Shown here in pieces: positions 34,662 through 46,195 of a DNA stretch of 64,000 nucleotides. The stretch is from Lysobacterales bacterium. GTDB taxonomy: Bacteria; Pseudomonadota; Gammaproteobacteria; Xanthomonadales; Rhodanobacteraceae. Both the position numbers and the translations under genes were made by a program. Within the stretch, counting starts at the first letter, position 1. Each line of letters begins with the position of its first letter. The notes under the pieces are model-generated. The model worked only from the letters and a program-made list of their open reading frames with translations. It made no database searches and had not been told where the DNA came from. The stretch is from positions 372,001 through 436,000 of the forward strand of contig JADJHN010000001.1 in assembly GCA_016707485.1 (NCBI GenBank), in the 5' to 3' direction.

Positions 34662-35654
34662 AGCCCGACTGAACGGGCCAACGCGCGGCGAGGACACCTG
34701 CAGAATGCCATGGGCACGCCCCGACAAGATGGCGAAATCGAGCGGCGACAACGTCACGCGATGCCTGATCCCGGCACGCCGGATCGCGTACATTCGCCAG
34801 TACGTCAGCACATTGATCGTCGGTGGTCGCAGCGGCAGCATCTTGTCGATTAACGCAATCAGGCGCTACCGAAACGCGCCGCAAGGACTGCCATCGCGAC
34901 TATCGTTGAAGCACCGGACCCGGGGCAGAGAAGGCGGCCCCTTTGGTGGGGGGGGGCGCCCCCCGCCCCCCCTACTGCGGGTGCCCCGTGAAGATTTGCC
35001 ATTGTTCGTTGACGTTGATGCTGCCGGGGCCGACCAGGCCCGGATCTGCAACGATTCCGAAAGGGCATGGTGGAGTTTGAGCTCCAACGAGATCATCACG
35101 GCCATGAACCCCTGGGGATCGCTGGAACGTGCGGTGACCGGCGTCCGCCTGCTCGAAGGTCGGCGAGTCTCCGATGATCGCTACGAGTTCGATGCCGAGT
35201 ACGAGATGCTTTGCATCACCAAGCGCGACCCGATCAAGCCGGAGGAGCTGCGACGCATGGCCGAAAGCATCAGCAGGCGGGGCCTGTGGGAGCAGTTGGA
35301 TGCCAGCGCAAGACACCGAGGCCTAACCCGAGCGCATCTCCGACATGATCCCTGGTCATCGAGCGTTGGTTCCGGACACCTTTGTGCTCGTCAGATGGGG
35401 GGAAGGGGGCAGAACCGCCAAATCATAGACCAGGGTCGAGTCAACGCCACCGACTTGAAACAGACTCGTTCATTCCTGATCGAATGTCTCGAACAGCATG
35501 GCTATTTTCCCGAACTGACCCCCTTGCGATTCCAGCATGCCCGTGACGGCGGCCAGCGTCATTGCCGTTGAACATGAATCCATCGCTTTCGCCCTGTACC
35601 GAGATCTCCGTGGCGATCGGTTAGCCTTGGCCGATCACCGCATGGAGTCGCAAC
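34662..35654. other. Poorly coding region with G/C palindrome, upstream of the MmeI-like gene
   Basis: About 1 kb with no gene I can support. Frames on both strands are interrupted or lack motifs, including the longest plus-strand one (34630-35571). A short stretch of plausible protein-like sequence (about 35090-35310, ELRRMAESISRRGLWEQL) could be a relic. At 34945-34972 a G run and C runs form an almost pure G/C palindrome. The region probably marks a genome-island edge or decayed gene. Confidence 0.5.
34945..34972. repeat. Homopolymeric G/C palindrome
   Basis: GGT followed by nine G, then CG, six C, G and seven C. The two halves can pair over most of their length. Such a tract is rare, prone to slippage, and hard to sequence, so its exact length is uncertain. 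Confidence 0.7.
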
Positions 35655-39266
<3,612 letters not shown>

Positions 39267-39349
39267 GCCCCACAGCCATGTGTGTGTGGCGGTGCATGGT
39301 GGGCAAGATCATCGAATCGCCGTACGGCGACATGACCACTCAGACGGGG

Positions 39350-39373
39350 CTTCGACCGGCTCAGTCCGAACGG
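39350..39373 (+). repeat. CTTCGACCGGCTCAG-type interspersed repeat
   Basis: Lies in the 117-base gap between the convergent MmeI-like and SRAP genes. It is related to the unit at 23993-24017. Short imperfect palindromes of this kind are common between genes in Xanthomonadales. Confidence 0.45.
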
Positions 39374-39383
39374 ATTGGCTGAC

Positions 39384-40340
39384 TTACGCCGCCATCCGGT
39401 GCTCGTAATACGGCCGTTCGCGGTCATCGAGGATCGCGTACGCGGCGGCCAGGTTTTTCGGATCGGGATTGAGCCAAACGTCGATGTTTTCCGGCCTGAT
39501 CGGGATGATGCAGCGATCGTGTCCGGCGGCGGCGATTTCCGCGGGGGGTTCGTCGGTGATCGCGGCAAAGGAAAGCAGTTCCTCGCCATTGCCTTGCCAG
39601 TGCGACCACAGGCAGGCGACCAGCATGTCCTGCGCCGGCTGCGGGCGGAATTCGAGGATGACATTCTCTTCCGCTTCCCCAGCGCCCAGTTCGCGCCCTT
39701 CCAGTGCATGGCGGCTGACGTTCTCGTAGAACGCACTGACCACCATGATGCCGTGGCTGTGGCCGAACTGGCCTTTCCAGAAGCCTTCCAGATTGTCGCG
39801 GCGCGCGTTGTAGGTGCCCGGATACTTGCGATCGTAAACGGCGGGCTTGCCTTGCGGACGACACTGGTAGCGCATCGGCTTGATCACGCGGCGGCCGTTT
39901 TCCATGACCATCACCGGCGCGTAATGGCCGGGGAAGATCCGTGAATCGCGCGGCAGCAATTCGCGGCGCTTGATGTCGGCCATGCGCGCAAGCATCCACT
40001 TGACCTTGTTGGTGGCGATTCGCCGGCTTTCGCTGGCGGCCTTGGTCACCCGCGTCTGCAAACTGCGCTCGGCATCGGCCAGGCGCTTGCGCTGCTTGAA
40101 CAACTCCTGCTCGTGGCGGGCCAGCTCGGCGCGATCGAAATCCGCGATCATCCCGGCAATCGCCCGCTCCTCGGCACTGGCGGCCTCGGTGAAATTCGCA
40201 TCCATGGCCTTGGGAATGCGCAACGACGCGCCGGCGGCGCGATGGCCGTAGAGTTTGACGAACTGGTGGATATCGATGTCCGCGCCGAACTGCTTGACGT
40301 AGCGCTTGAAGGATTCCTCGACCTGGGCCGAATAACACAC
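39384..40340 (-). CDS. SRAP-domain abasic-site-binding protein with long helical insert
   Basis: SRAP (HMCES/YedK) proteins shield abasic sites in single-stranded DNA by a covalent link through Cys2. GTG 40340 is chosen because it gives VCYSAQ with Cys as residue 2, and AGAGGG lies upstream. Family motifs: YNARRDNL (the usual NARxE), GIMVVSAFYENV (the GFYEW strand), CLWSHW, and GHDRCIIPI with the active-site His (usually HxRMPV). At 318 aa it is longer than YedK (about 222), because of a charged helical insert at about residues 35-135. It faces the MmeI-like gene and lies next to tRNA-Leu. A small function difference is likely, as the usual GFYEW is AFYEN. Confidence 0.85.
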   Translation of the reverse strand: MCYSAQVEESFKRYVKQFGADIDIHQFVKLYGHRAAGASLRIPKAMDANFTEAASAEERAIAGMIADFDRAELARHEQELFKQRKRLADAERSLQTRVTKAASESRRIATNKVKWMLARMADIKRRELLPRDSRIFPGHYAPVMVMENGRRVIKPMRYQCRPQGKPAVYDRKYPGTYNARRDNLEGFWKGQFGHSHGIMVVSAFYENVSRHALEGRELGAGEAEENVILEFRPQPAQDMLVACLWSHWQGNGEELLSFAAITDEPPAEIAAAGHDRCIIPIRPENIDVWLNPDPKNLAAAYAILDDRERPYYEHRMAA

Positions 40341-40358
40341 GGCGCTGCCCTCTCGTTG

Positions 40359-40445
40359 TGGTGCCCGGAGCGGGAATCGAACCCGCATGGCCTTGCGGCC
40401 GAGGGATTTTAAGTCCCTTGCGTATACCAGTTTCGCCATCCGGGC
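40359..40445 (-). tRNA. tRNA-Leu (UAA)
   Basis: 87 bases including an encoded CCA. The acceptor stem pairs GCCCGGA with TCCGGGC, the anticodon loop reads CTTAAAA (UAA), and a long class II variable arm is present. The T loop is GGTTCGATTCC. In E. coli this tRNA (leuZ) follows glyW and cysT; here tRNA-Cys is 5.3 kb away. Confidence 0.95.
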
Positions 40446-40773
40446 CAGCGCGCAGGATGCCCGATGACGCGGTGCGCGACCAGCGTTTCCATCCCTGCGG
40501 GCGTGGCTCGATGCCATTGACTAACGCGGACTTGAACGGCGCACGCAGCTTGCGAATGCCGCCCTGCGGGCACGAATGCCTCGCCTTGATCGGCGATGTC
40601 ATGTTTTTCCGCCAAAGCGTGTGTTTCTCCCCGAGGACGCAAGAACGTTCGAGTGCAGGTCGTCGCCATCAGGGCATCGGCCGCTCCGATTCATTCCTGC
40701 TGTTCCGAATCCATTGCCGGAATGCCCAGGTGCGGCACGGCGGAGTGTCATCGACATCAAGGGAGCACAACCA
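40446..40773. other. Intergenic region between tRNA-Leu and the delta-60 protein gene
   Basis: 328 bases with no supported gene. Short frames on both strands lack motifs. A TTGACT at about 40518 has no matching -10 at 16-18 bases. No tRNA-like or palindromic remnant of an attachment site was identified by eye. Confidence 0.4.
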
Positions 40774-42339
40774 ATGATCAAGTACATCCTGCTGGCGGCA
40801 GTCTGGATACTGCCCTGCGCAATCGCGCAGGCGCAGCCGGCAACGCCGTGGAACGTCGTCGTCAAGGAATCGATCGATGCGACGCATGTTCCCGAAGTGC
40901 CGACTTCACCTGACGGCACGCTTGCGCCGAGCGACCTGACCCTGGATACGGGTTTTCTCAACACCGGCATGATCCCGATCTACCCTTCGATACCGCCAGC
41001 CAATGGCACGGAAATCGAGGATGGCCTGCGCGTCTTCCCGTGGCGCGTCTGCAATCCGCTGTGTACCCACCGGGGCTATTACCTGGTTGGCCGGGTCAAG
41101 AATACGGACGGCACCTGGCACTCCAGCATTACGCGCAGAAATATTGACGGCACGCTGGATCTCGCGTTCGGCACGGCCGGCTGGATGTATCCCAGCAGCA
41201 CGGTCACCGATGTCGCGGATGCCGCGCTCGGTGCCGGGAAAATGTACATCCTGACAACCGTGGATCTTGGCGGCGTTCCGGTCATGCGCGCCACCTGCAC
41301 CGATCTGACCAGCGGCGCCGCTTGCTTTACCGGATTCGGTGGCATCGTCAGTTTTGGTGCGACCAGCAGCGGCGCGATACGCAGCGCCCATGCGCGACGC
41401 ATCGCTTACGACAGCCGCTATGGAGTCTTCATTGCCGGGCGCGTGTTCACCGTTGCCCGCGGCTGGGAATTGGCGGTCGCCCGCCTCGATGCGGATACCG
41501 GCAGCTTGGTCACCGAATTCCACGGTGACGGCATGAACATCGGCTTGCCCGCCTATGCGGCGCAAACGGCTGCGGACATCGACATTCTGGAATTGGCCGT
41601 CACCCCGGCCGGGAATCCCGGCACCGAGCGGCTGTATATCGCCGGCACGGTCAAACTCACTGCCGCCGACTACGATGGATTCGTGCTCGGACTCGATCCA
41701 GTCAGCGGGTTTTCGACCTCGGGCTGGACCTGGCCACAAGTCTATTTCGAAGGCGACAACCTGGACTTCAAGAAGGATGCGGTCACTGCCGTGACCGTAC
41801 TGCGAACCGGTCGCGTGGTGATGGCGGGCTGGTCGGAAACCGACGCCGCCAGCGAGCGTGTCGCCTTTCTCGAGCGCCGGCTCAATGACAGCACCCCTGA
41901 CGCTTCATTCTGTACGGCACCTTCGTCAGGAAAATGCAGAATCCCCGTGCGTCCCCTGATTGGCGTCGTCAACGACGAATTACCGGTGGCAATCGCCGAG
42001 CGCTACCAGAACCGTGATCTGGTGGTCGCCATGAAAACCCGGACACGATCGGGCGATTACCACCCGGCGCAGACCGTCATGCAGATCAGCTCCAGTGGCA
42101 ACGTGCTCCATGCGCTGCAGACCCTGGACTTCGCCGCGGCAGCTGGCGGCGCACAGTGGTCCCGACCATTCGGCATGTGGGTCGGCAACATCGCCTTCTC
42201 CACCGAGCCGGTCAATGAAGTCGTCGCGGTCGCTGGCACGCGCTTCTACAACGCCACCGACTACGATGGCACGCTGAGCCAGATGAAGGCCAACGACAGC
42301 ATTTTTGCCGATCCGTTTGGCGGCAGCCAGAACGACTGA
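40774..42339 (+). CDS. Secreted delta-60-repeat (beta-propeller-like) protein
   Basis: A 521-residue exported protein; ATG 40774 follows GGGAG. The signal peptide covers about residues 1-20 (ending AIAQAQ). The mature part carries delta-60-type repeats, for example RRNIDGTLDLAFGTAGW, VARLDADTGSLVTEFHGDG and RLNDSTPDASF, interspersed with strands such as GVFIAGRVF and VVMAGWSET. This suggests a beta-propeller binding or structural protein on the surface or in the periplasm. No enzyme motif is seen. It has its own terminator, and lies upstream of the sigma/kinase pair, of which it could be a target; that is inference. Confidence 0.72.
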   Translation: MIKYILLAAVWILPCAIAQAQPATPWNVVVKESIDATHVPEVPTSPDGTLAPSDLTLDTGFLNTGMIPIYPSIPPANGTEIEDGLRVFPWRVCNPLCTHRGYYLVGRVKNTDGTWHSSITRRNIDGTLDLAFGTAGWMYPSSTVTDVADAALGAGKMYILTTVDLGGVPVMRATCTDLTSGAACFTGFGGIVSFGATSSGAIRSAHARRIAYDSRYGVFIAGRVFTVARGWELAVARLDADTGSLVTEFHGDGMNIGLPAYAAQTAADIDILELAVTPAGNPGTERLYIAGTVKLTAADYDGFVLGLDPVSGFSTSGWTWPQVYFEGDNLDFKKDAVTAVTVLRTGRVVMAGWSETDAASERVAFLERRLNDSTPDASFCTAPSSGKCRIPVRPLIGVVNDELPVAIAERYQNRDLVVAMKTRTRSGDYHPAQTVMQISSSGNVLHALQTLDFAAAAGGAQWSRPFGMWVGNIAFSTEPVNEVVAVAGTRFYNATDYDGTLSQMKANDSIFADPFGGSQND

Positions 42340-42365
42340 GCGACCCACGCGTGCCCTCGCGCTTT

Positions 42366-42401
42366 GGCGCAATCCGGCGGGATCCGGGTTGCGCCTTTTT
42401 T
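42366..42401 (+). terminator. Rho-independent terminator after the delta-60 gene
   Basis: GGCGCAATCCGG (42366-42377) pairs with CCGGGTTGCGCC (42384-42395) over twelve positions, with one wobble pair and a six-base loop, followed by six T. This ends the delta-60 transcript before the sigma-factor gene. Confidence 0.85.
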
Positions 42402-42771
42402 ATGGCCATGGATGGCCGGTATGCCGGCAACGCAGGACGACTGCATGGATGCAGGAGGTAGAGCCCTGTCGGGAACAAGGGCCGAGAGCAACGCAGGAGC
42501 AGTTGCCGAGCGGTCGTCGGCGACGCAAGTCCCGCCCCGCTGGTGGGGCCGGAATACGAATGGCTGATATTGAATCCTGCGCACGGAGACGACCATGAAC
42601 TGCAACCTCGATCGCCGCGCACCGTTGCCTCGCCAATCACGGGCATTCGCTGCCAACGCGACCTCTTGCCGCAATCGTTTGAGAAGCCGGGCCGACACAC
42701 GCATACTCGCGCGACCGGATCTCCGCTCACGAGGGTGGCAAGGCGTTGGTTTCAGCACAGGGTTTCAGCGC
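42402..42771. other. Intergenic region upstream of the ECF sigma gene
   Basis: 370 bases without a supported gene. Several GCAGGAG and GGTAGAG runs occur (about 42443-42515), with some short internal repetition. The sigma reading frame stays open back to ATG 42595, but those 59 residues are Arg-rich and do not match the family. No clear promoter. Confidence 0.4.
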
Positions 42772-43347
42772 ATGAATCATCCGGCAGAGATCGCCTCTGA
42801 GGATACGCTGGGCCTGGTCAAGCGGTGCGCTGGCGGTGACGAAGCCGCCTATAACCAGTTGTTCGAGATGATCTATCAGGATCTCCGAAGGCGCGCGCAT
42901 CTTCAGCTTGCGGGTCGTCGTGACGGCACCTTGTCGACCACCCTGCTGGTCCACGAAACCTATCTGAAACTGGCCGGATCGCGCCTGGCCCTGAACGACC
43001 GCGCCCATTTCTTCGCGATTGCCGCGCGTGCCATGCGCCAGATCCTGATCAATGCAGCACGCGATCGAGCCGCACAGAAGCGCGGCGGCGGCCAGCAGCA
43101 GGTCACCTTCGATCAGGATGCCCTGGCCGCACCCGAGCTGAGCCACGATTTGCTCGGTCTGGATGCCGCCATGCGCACGCTGGAAGCCGGCGATGCGCGT
43201 CTGGCCCAGGTGGTTGAATTGCATTTCTTCGCCGGCCTCGACTTTGCCCGCATCGCCGAAATGCTGGATCTGTCCGAGCGCACCGTGGCCCGCGACTGGC
43301 GCGCCGCACGCGCGCTGTTGCGCATGCATCTGGAACAATCGCATTGA
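42772..43347 (+). CDS. ECF-type sigma factor (TIGR02999-like), kinase-linked
   Basis: A 191-residue sigma-70 family regulator with domains sigma2 (about 10-85) and sigma4 (about 130-185: QVVELHFFAGLDFARIAEMLDLSERTVARDWRAARALL). Start ATG 42772 gives MNHPAEIASEDTLGLVKRC, the usual beginning. In region 2.2, where ECF factors have DAEDLVQETF, this protein reads STTLLVHETY (residues 55-64), with the acidic residues replaced by Ser/Thr. That resembles the ECF43 group (Vibrio EcfP, Xanthomonas EcfK), known to need phosphorylation by a partner kinase. The stop codon overlaps the kinase gene start. The TIGR02999 assignment is by motif. Confidence 0.85.
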   Translation: MNHPAEIASEDTLGLVKRCAGGDEAAYNQLFEMIYQDLRRRAHLQLAGRRDGTLSTTLLVHETYLKLAGSRLALNDRAHFFAIAARAMRQILINAARDRAAQKRGGGQQQVTFDQDALAAPELSHDLLGLDAAMRTLEAGDARLAQVVELHFFAGLDFARIAEMLDLSERTVARDWRAARALLRMHLEQSH

Positions 43348-45641
43348 ACAGCCGCTGTGCCGACCTGCTGCGCGAGGCACTGGATCGACCGCCTGCACAA
43401 CGGCAAGGATTTCTTGAACAGGCCAGTGCCGGCGATGACGCGCTGCTGGCAGACTTGCTGCGGCTGCTCGAACTCGATGCCGGCCCCGATCCGTTTCTGG
43501 ATGCACCCCTCGATGGCGTGGTCGCCGATCTGCTCGCCGATGAACCGGATCCCGCCGACGCCCTCGACAACCTCGCGACTGGCGATCGCATCGGCCCATG
43601 GCAAATCATCAGCAAGCTGGGTGCGGGCGGCATGGGCAGCGTCTGGCTGGCCGAGCGCGCCGATGGCACCTACCGCCAAAACGTCGCCCTCAAGACCATC
43701 AAGCCGGGCATGGATTCGGCCACGGTGCTGGCGCAATTTCGCCGCGAGCGCAATCTGCTCGCACGCCTGCAGCATCCGAACATTGCCGGCCTGATCGATG
43801 GCGGCGTGGATGATCGTGGACGACCGTGGTTTGCCATGGATCATGTGCAAGGCACCGATTTGCGCGACTGGATCCAGTCCCGGCCTGCGCTGGAGCAGCG
43901 CCTGCATCTGTTTGCCAAGCTCTGCCGTGCGGTCGCCCACGCGCATCAGCAGCTGGTGATCCATCGCGACATCAAGCCCGGCAACGTGCTGGTGCAGGCC
44001 AATGGCGAGCCGAAGCTGCTTGATTTCGGCATCGCCAAGCTGCTGGCCGAGGATGATCTCGAACAAACCATGACCTTGCACCGCTTTGCCAGCCGCAGTT
44101 ACGCCGCGCCGGAACAATTGCGCGGCGAGGCCATCACCACCGCCACCGATGTCTATGCGTTGGGTGCGCTGCTGTTCGAGATACTGACCGGAGCGCGCTA
44201 CGCCGCGCTGCACCAGCCCGAGACCCCGCCAACACCGCCAAGTCAGGCATCGCGAATGTCCCCCGGCAACGCTGGCGTGCCGGCGGCGCGTTTGCGCGGC
44301 GATCTCGATGCTATCGTTACCCGGGCGCTGGCCGAGGAGCCTGCGCGTCGCTACGCCACTGCGCTGTCGCTGGCCGAGGATGTGCAGAATCATCTCGACG
44401 GCAAACCGATCAACGCCCGACCGGACGGCTTTGCTTATCGGGCGAGCAAGTTCATCCGCCGCAATCGTGTAGCCGTGGCCATCGCGGTATTCGGCCTGAT
44501 CGGCCTGCTGGCGACCAGCGGCGTGGCGCTGTGGCAGGCACGCGCGAAAACCGCCGAAGCGGCACGCGCCCAGATCGCCCTGCAGCGCTCCGAGGCAATC
44601 CGCGGATTCATCGAATCGGTTTTTCTCAATGCCGATCCGTCACGCACGCGCGGCGAGAACACCACGGCGGGCGAATTGCTTGAAGCTGCGCGCGATCGGG
44701 TCGCCAGCGATCTCGGTGACCAGCCGGATATCGCCGCGACCATGCTCAATCAAATCGGCAATGTCTTCGTATCGCTGGGCAAGGACGAAGTCGCCAGCAA
44801 GATCCTGCACGAGGCGTTGGCGATGAACGCGCGCGCCACGCATCCGTCCCTCTCCGTCGAGGCGCTGGCCGGCGGGCGCCTGGCCTACTACGACTTCGTC
44901 GACGGCAAAGCCGAACTGGCCCTGCAAAAACTCGAACGCATCATCACCTCCTTGCGTCAGCAGCCGGATCTGGCGGATGAAATGTCCAAATCACTGCAAC
45001 TCAAGGGCACGGTGCTGCATGCGCTCGGTCGCGCCGATGAAGGCCTCGCCGCCAGCGCCGAGGCGGCAGAGGTGCTTGCAGCTCATGTCGACACCCTGGC
45101 CTCCGAATATGGCATTGCCCTGGTTGTTTATGCCGACGCAGCGGCAGGTGCAGGTCAAGGTTTGCCGGCACTGCAGGCAGTCGAACGGGCAGCGGCCTTG
45201 CCGATTGTCCAGGATCACAGCGCACCGGCACTCGAACTCGCCGTTCTCGGCGCCAAAGTGCGTGCCTTGCAGGCCTTGGAGCGCGATGCCGAGGCCGAGC
45301 CGATCCTCGGCGCAGTCATCGAGGCATCGAGCAAGCTGTACGGGGCCAATTCCGCGCGCACCCGTTATTGGGTCTATCGCAAGGGCCAGATCCTGCAGGA
45401 GTTGGGTCGCCTGCAAGCAGCCCAAACGGTCATCGACAGCCTGGTCGCACAACCACCGACCGATGTCGAACAACCCATTGCCCGTTCCGCATTTGCGCTC
45501 ACCGCTGCCAACATCGCCATCGCCCGTCATGCCAGCGATGCCGGCACCCGCATCGCCGCTGCCGTCGAGATCGCCTGCGGACCGACCGGCAATTCGACAT
45601 TCTGCGACAAGGCGCGCGCACTCAAGCCAGCGGCCGATTGA
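43344..45641 (+). CDS. Ser/Thr protein kinase with TPR-like C-terminus
   Basis: A 765-residue Hanks-type kinase. The N-terminal segment (about 1-75, FLEQASAGDDALLADLLRLLE) is of the kind found in kinases of this group. The kinase domain has LGAGGMGSV (92-100), Lys117, HRDIKPGNV with Asp209, DFG (227-229) and APE (255-257). A membrane helix lies at about 376-396. The C-terminal 370 residues are helical, TPR-like and probably periplasmic. Start is TTG (43344), overlapping the sigma stop by four bases (TTGA); this implies translational coupling and lower kinase output. Likely role: phosphorylate the sigma factor in response to an envelope signal. Confidence 0.88.
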   Translation: MNSRCADLLREALDRPPAQRQGFLEQASAGDDALLADLLRLLELDAGPDPFLDAPLDGVVADLLADEPDPADALDNLATGDRIGPWQIISKLGAGGMGSVWLAERADGTYRQNVALKTIKPGMDSATVLAQFRRERNLLARLQHPNIAGLIDGGVDDRGRPWFAMDHVQGTDLRDWIQSRPALEQRLHLFAKLCRAVAHAHQQLVIHRDIKPGNVLVQANGEPKLLDFGIAKLLAEDDLEQTMTLHRFASRSYAAPEQLRGEAITTATDVYALGALLFEILTGARYAALHQPETPPTPPSQASRMSPGNAGVPAARLRGDLDAIVTRALAEEPARRYATALSLAEDVQNHLDGKPINARPDGFAYRASKFIRRNRVAVAIAVFGLIGLLATSGVALWQARAKTAEAARAQIALQRSEAIRGFIESVFLNADPSRTRGENTTAGELLEAARDRVASDLGDQPDIAATMLNQIGNVFVSLGKDEVASKILHEALAMNARATHPSLSVEALAGGRLAYYDFVDGKAELALQKLERIITSLRQQPDLADEMSKSLQLKGTVLHALGRADEGLAASAEAAEVLAAHVDTLASEYGIALVVYADAAAGAGQGLPALQAVERAAALPIVQDHSAPALELAVLGAKVRALQALERDAEAEPILGAVIEASSKLYGANSARTRYWVYRKGQILQELGRLQAAQTVIDSLVAQPPTDVEQPIARSAFALTAANIAIARHASDAGTRIAAAVEIACGPTGNSTFCDKARALKPAAD

Positions 45642-45749
45642 GCAAGCACCGCAACCGGCTGCAGGCGGCCAAAGCCACCACGCACTATCCGTTCGCCACT
45701 CGAAGCGCGTGGCAAACACCCGGCAATCACTTCGAGCCGGCCTGCGCGG

Positions 45750-45775
45750 AAAAAACGGAAACCCGCCAATGCGGG
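45750..45775 (-). terminator. Rho-independent terminator after tRNA-Cys
   Basis: On the minus strand CCCGC-ATTG-GCGGG is followed by TTTCCGTTTTTT. It ends the tRNA-Cys transcript 19 bases beyond the tRNA. Confidence 0.75.
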
Positions 45776-45793
45776 CCAAATGTCCGAAACTTG

Positions 45794-45867
45794 TGGAGGC
45801 CTGGGTCGGAATCGAACCGGCGTACGCGGCTTTGCAGGCCGCTGCATGACCACTCTGCCACCAGGCC
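45794..45867 (-). tRNA. tRNA-Cys (GCA)
   Basis: 74 bases with encoded CCA. The acceptor stem pairs GGCCTGG with CCAGGCC. The anticodon loop reads CTGCAAA (GCA). The T arm contains GGTTCGATTCC. It lies 139 bases after tRNA-Gly, with a terminator-like hairpin between them. Confidence 0.95.
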
Positions 45868-45900
45868 GGTGGGATGGCGAGCTTGATGCGTCGTCATCGG

Positions 45901-45929
45901 AAAAACAAAAACCTCGGTGATCCGAGGTT
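45901..45929 (-). terminator. Terminator-like hairpin between tRNA-Gly and tRNA-Cys
   Basis: On the minus strand AACCTCGG-ATCA-CCGAGGTT forms an eight-base perfect stem, then TTTGTTTTT follows. This would end or attenuate the tRNA-Gly transcript, so tRNA-Cys may have a separate promoter or depend on readthrough. Confidence 0.75.
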
Positions 45930-46006
45930 TCCGAGCCGGCGTGTACCTGAGTACTGGCCGGATCTTCACGAAGACGCTGTCGACAGCCGATTCATCGTGC
46001 AAAAAC

Positions 46007-46082
46007 TGGAGCGGGAAACGAGGCTCGAACTCGCGACCTCAACCTTGGCAAGGTTGCGCTCTACCAACTGAGCTATTCCCGC
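46007..46082 (-). tRNA. tRNA-Gly (GCC)
   Basis: 76 bases with encoded CCA. The acceptor GCGGGAA pairs with TTCCCGC. The anticodon loop reads TTGCCAA (GCC). D arm and T arm are regular. A strong promoter sits just upstream. Confidence 0.95.
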
Positions 46083-46093
46083 GTGGGACGCGC

Positions 46094-46121
46094 ATATTAC
46101 GGAATGCACCGAAAGAGTCAA
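46094..46121 (-). promoter_or_regulatory. Promoter of tRNA-Gly
   Basis: On the minus strand TTGACT (46121-46116) is followed after 16 bases by TAATAT (46099-46094), then a GC-rich discriminator GCGCGTCC of the kind that gives stringent control. It lies between pgsA and the tRNA, so the tRNA does not depend on the pgsA transcript. Confidence 0.75.
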
Positions 46122-46195
46122 CCCGTTTGTTCGAATTGACCCGATTGATCGGTCCCACCCGGGCCGGCAATTGCCGCGGCCAGTGGCCTTGCACT

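Noticed and set aside
35346..35429. A small frame beginning MIPGHRALVPDTFVLV
   Set aside because: Only 27 residues, no ribosome-binding site, and a stop codon shortly upstream. It could be chance.
34630..35571. A 313-codon plus-strand frame after the small membrane protein
   Set aside because: Passes through the G/C palindrome, has Arg-rich stretches and no domain I recognise. A short part may be a relic, so it is described only as a region.
42595..42771. N-terminal extension of the sigma factor to an upstream ATG
   Set aside because: The added 59 residues are Arg-rich and do not match sigma factors; ATG 42772 gives a typical start.
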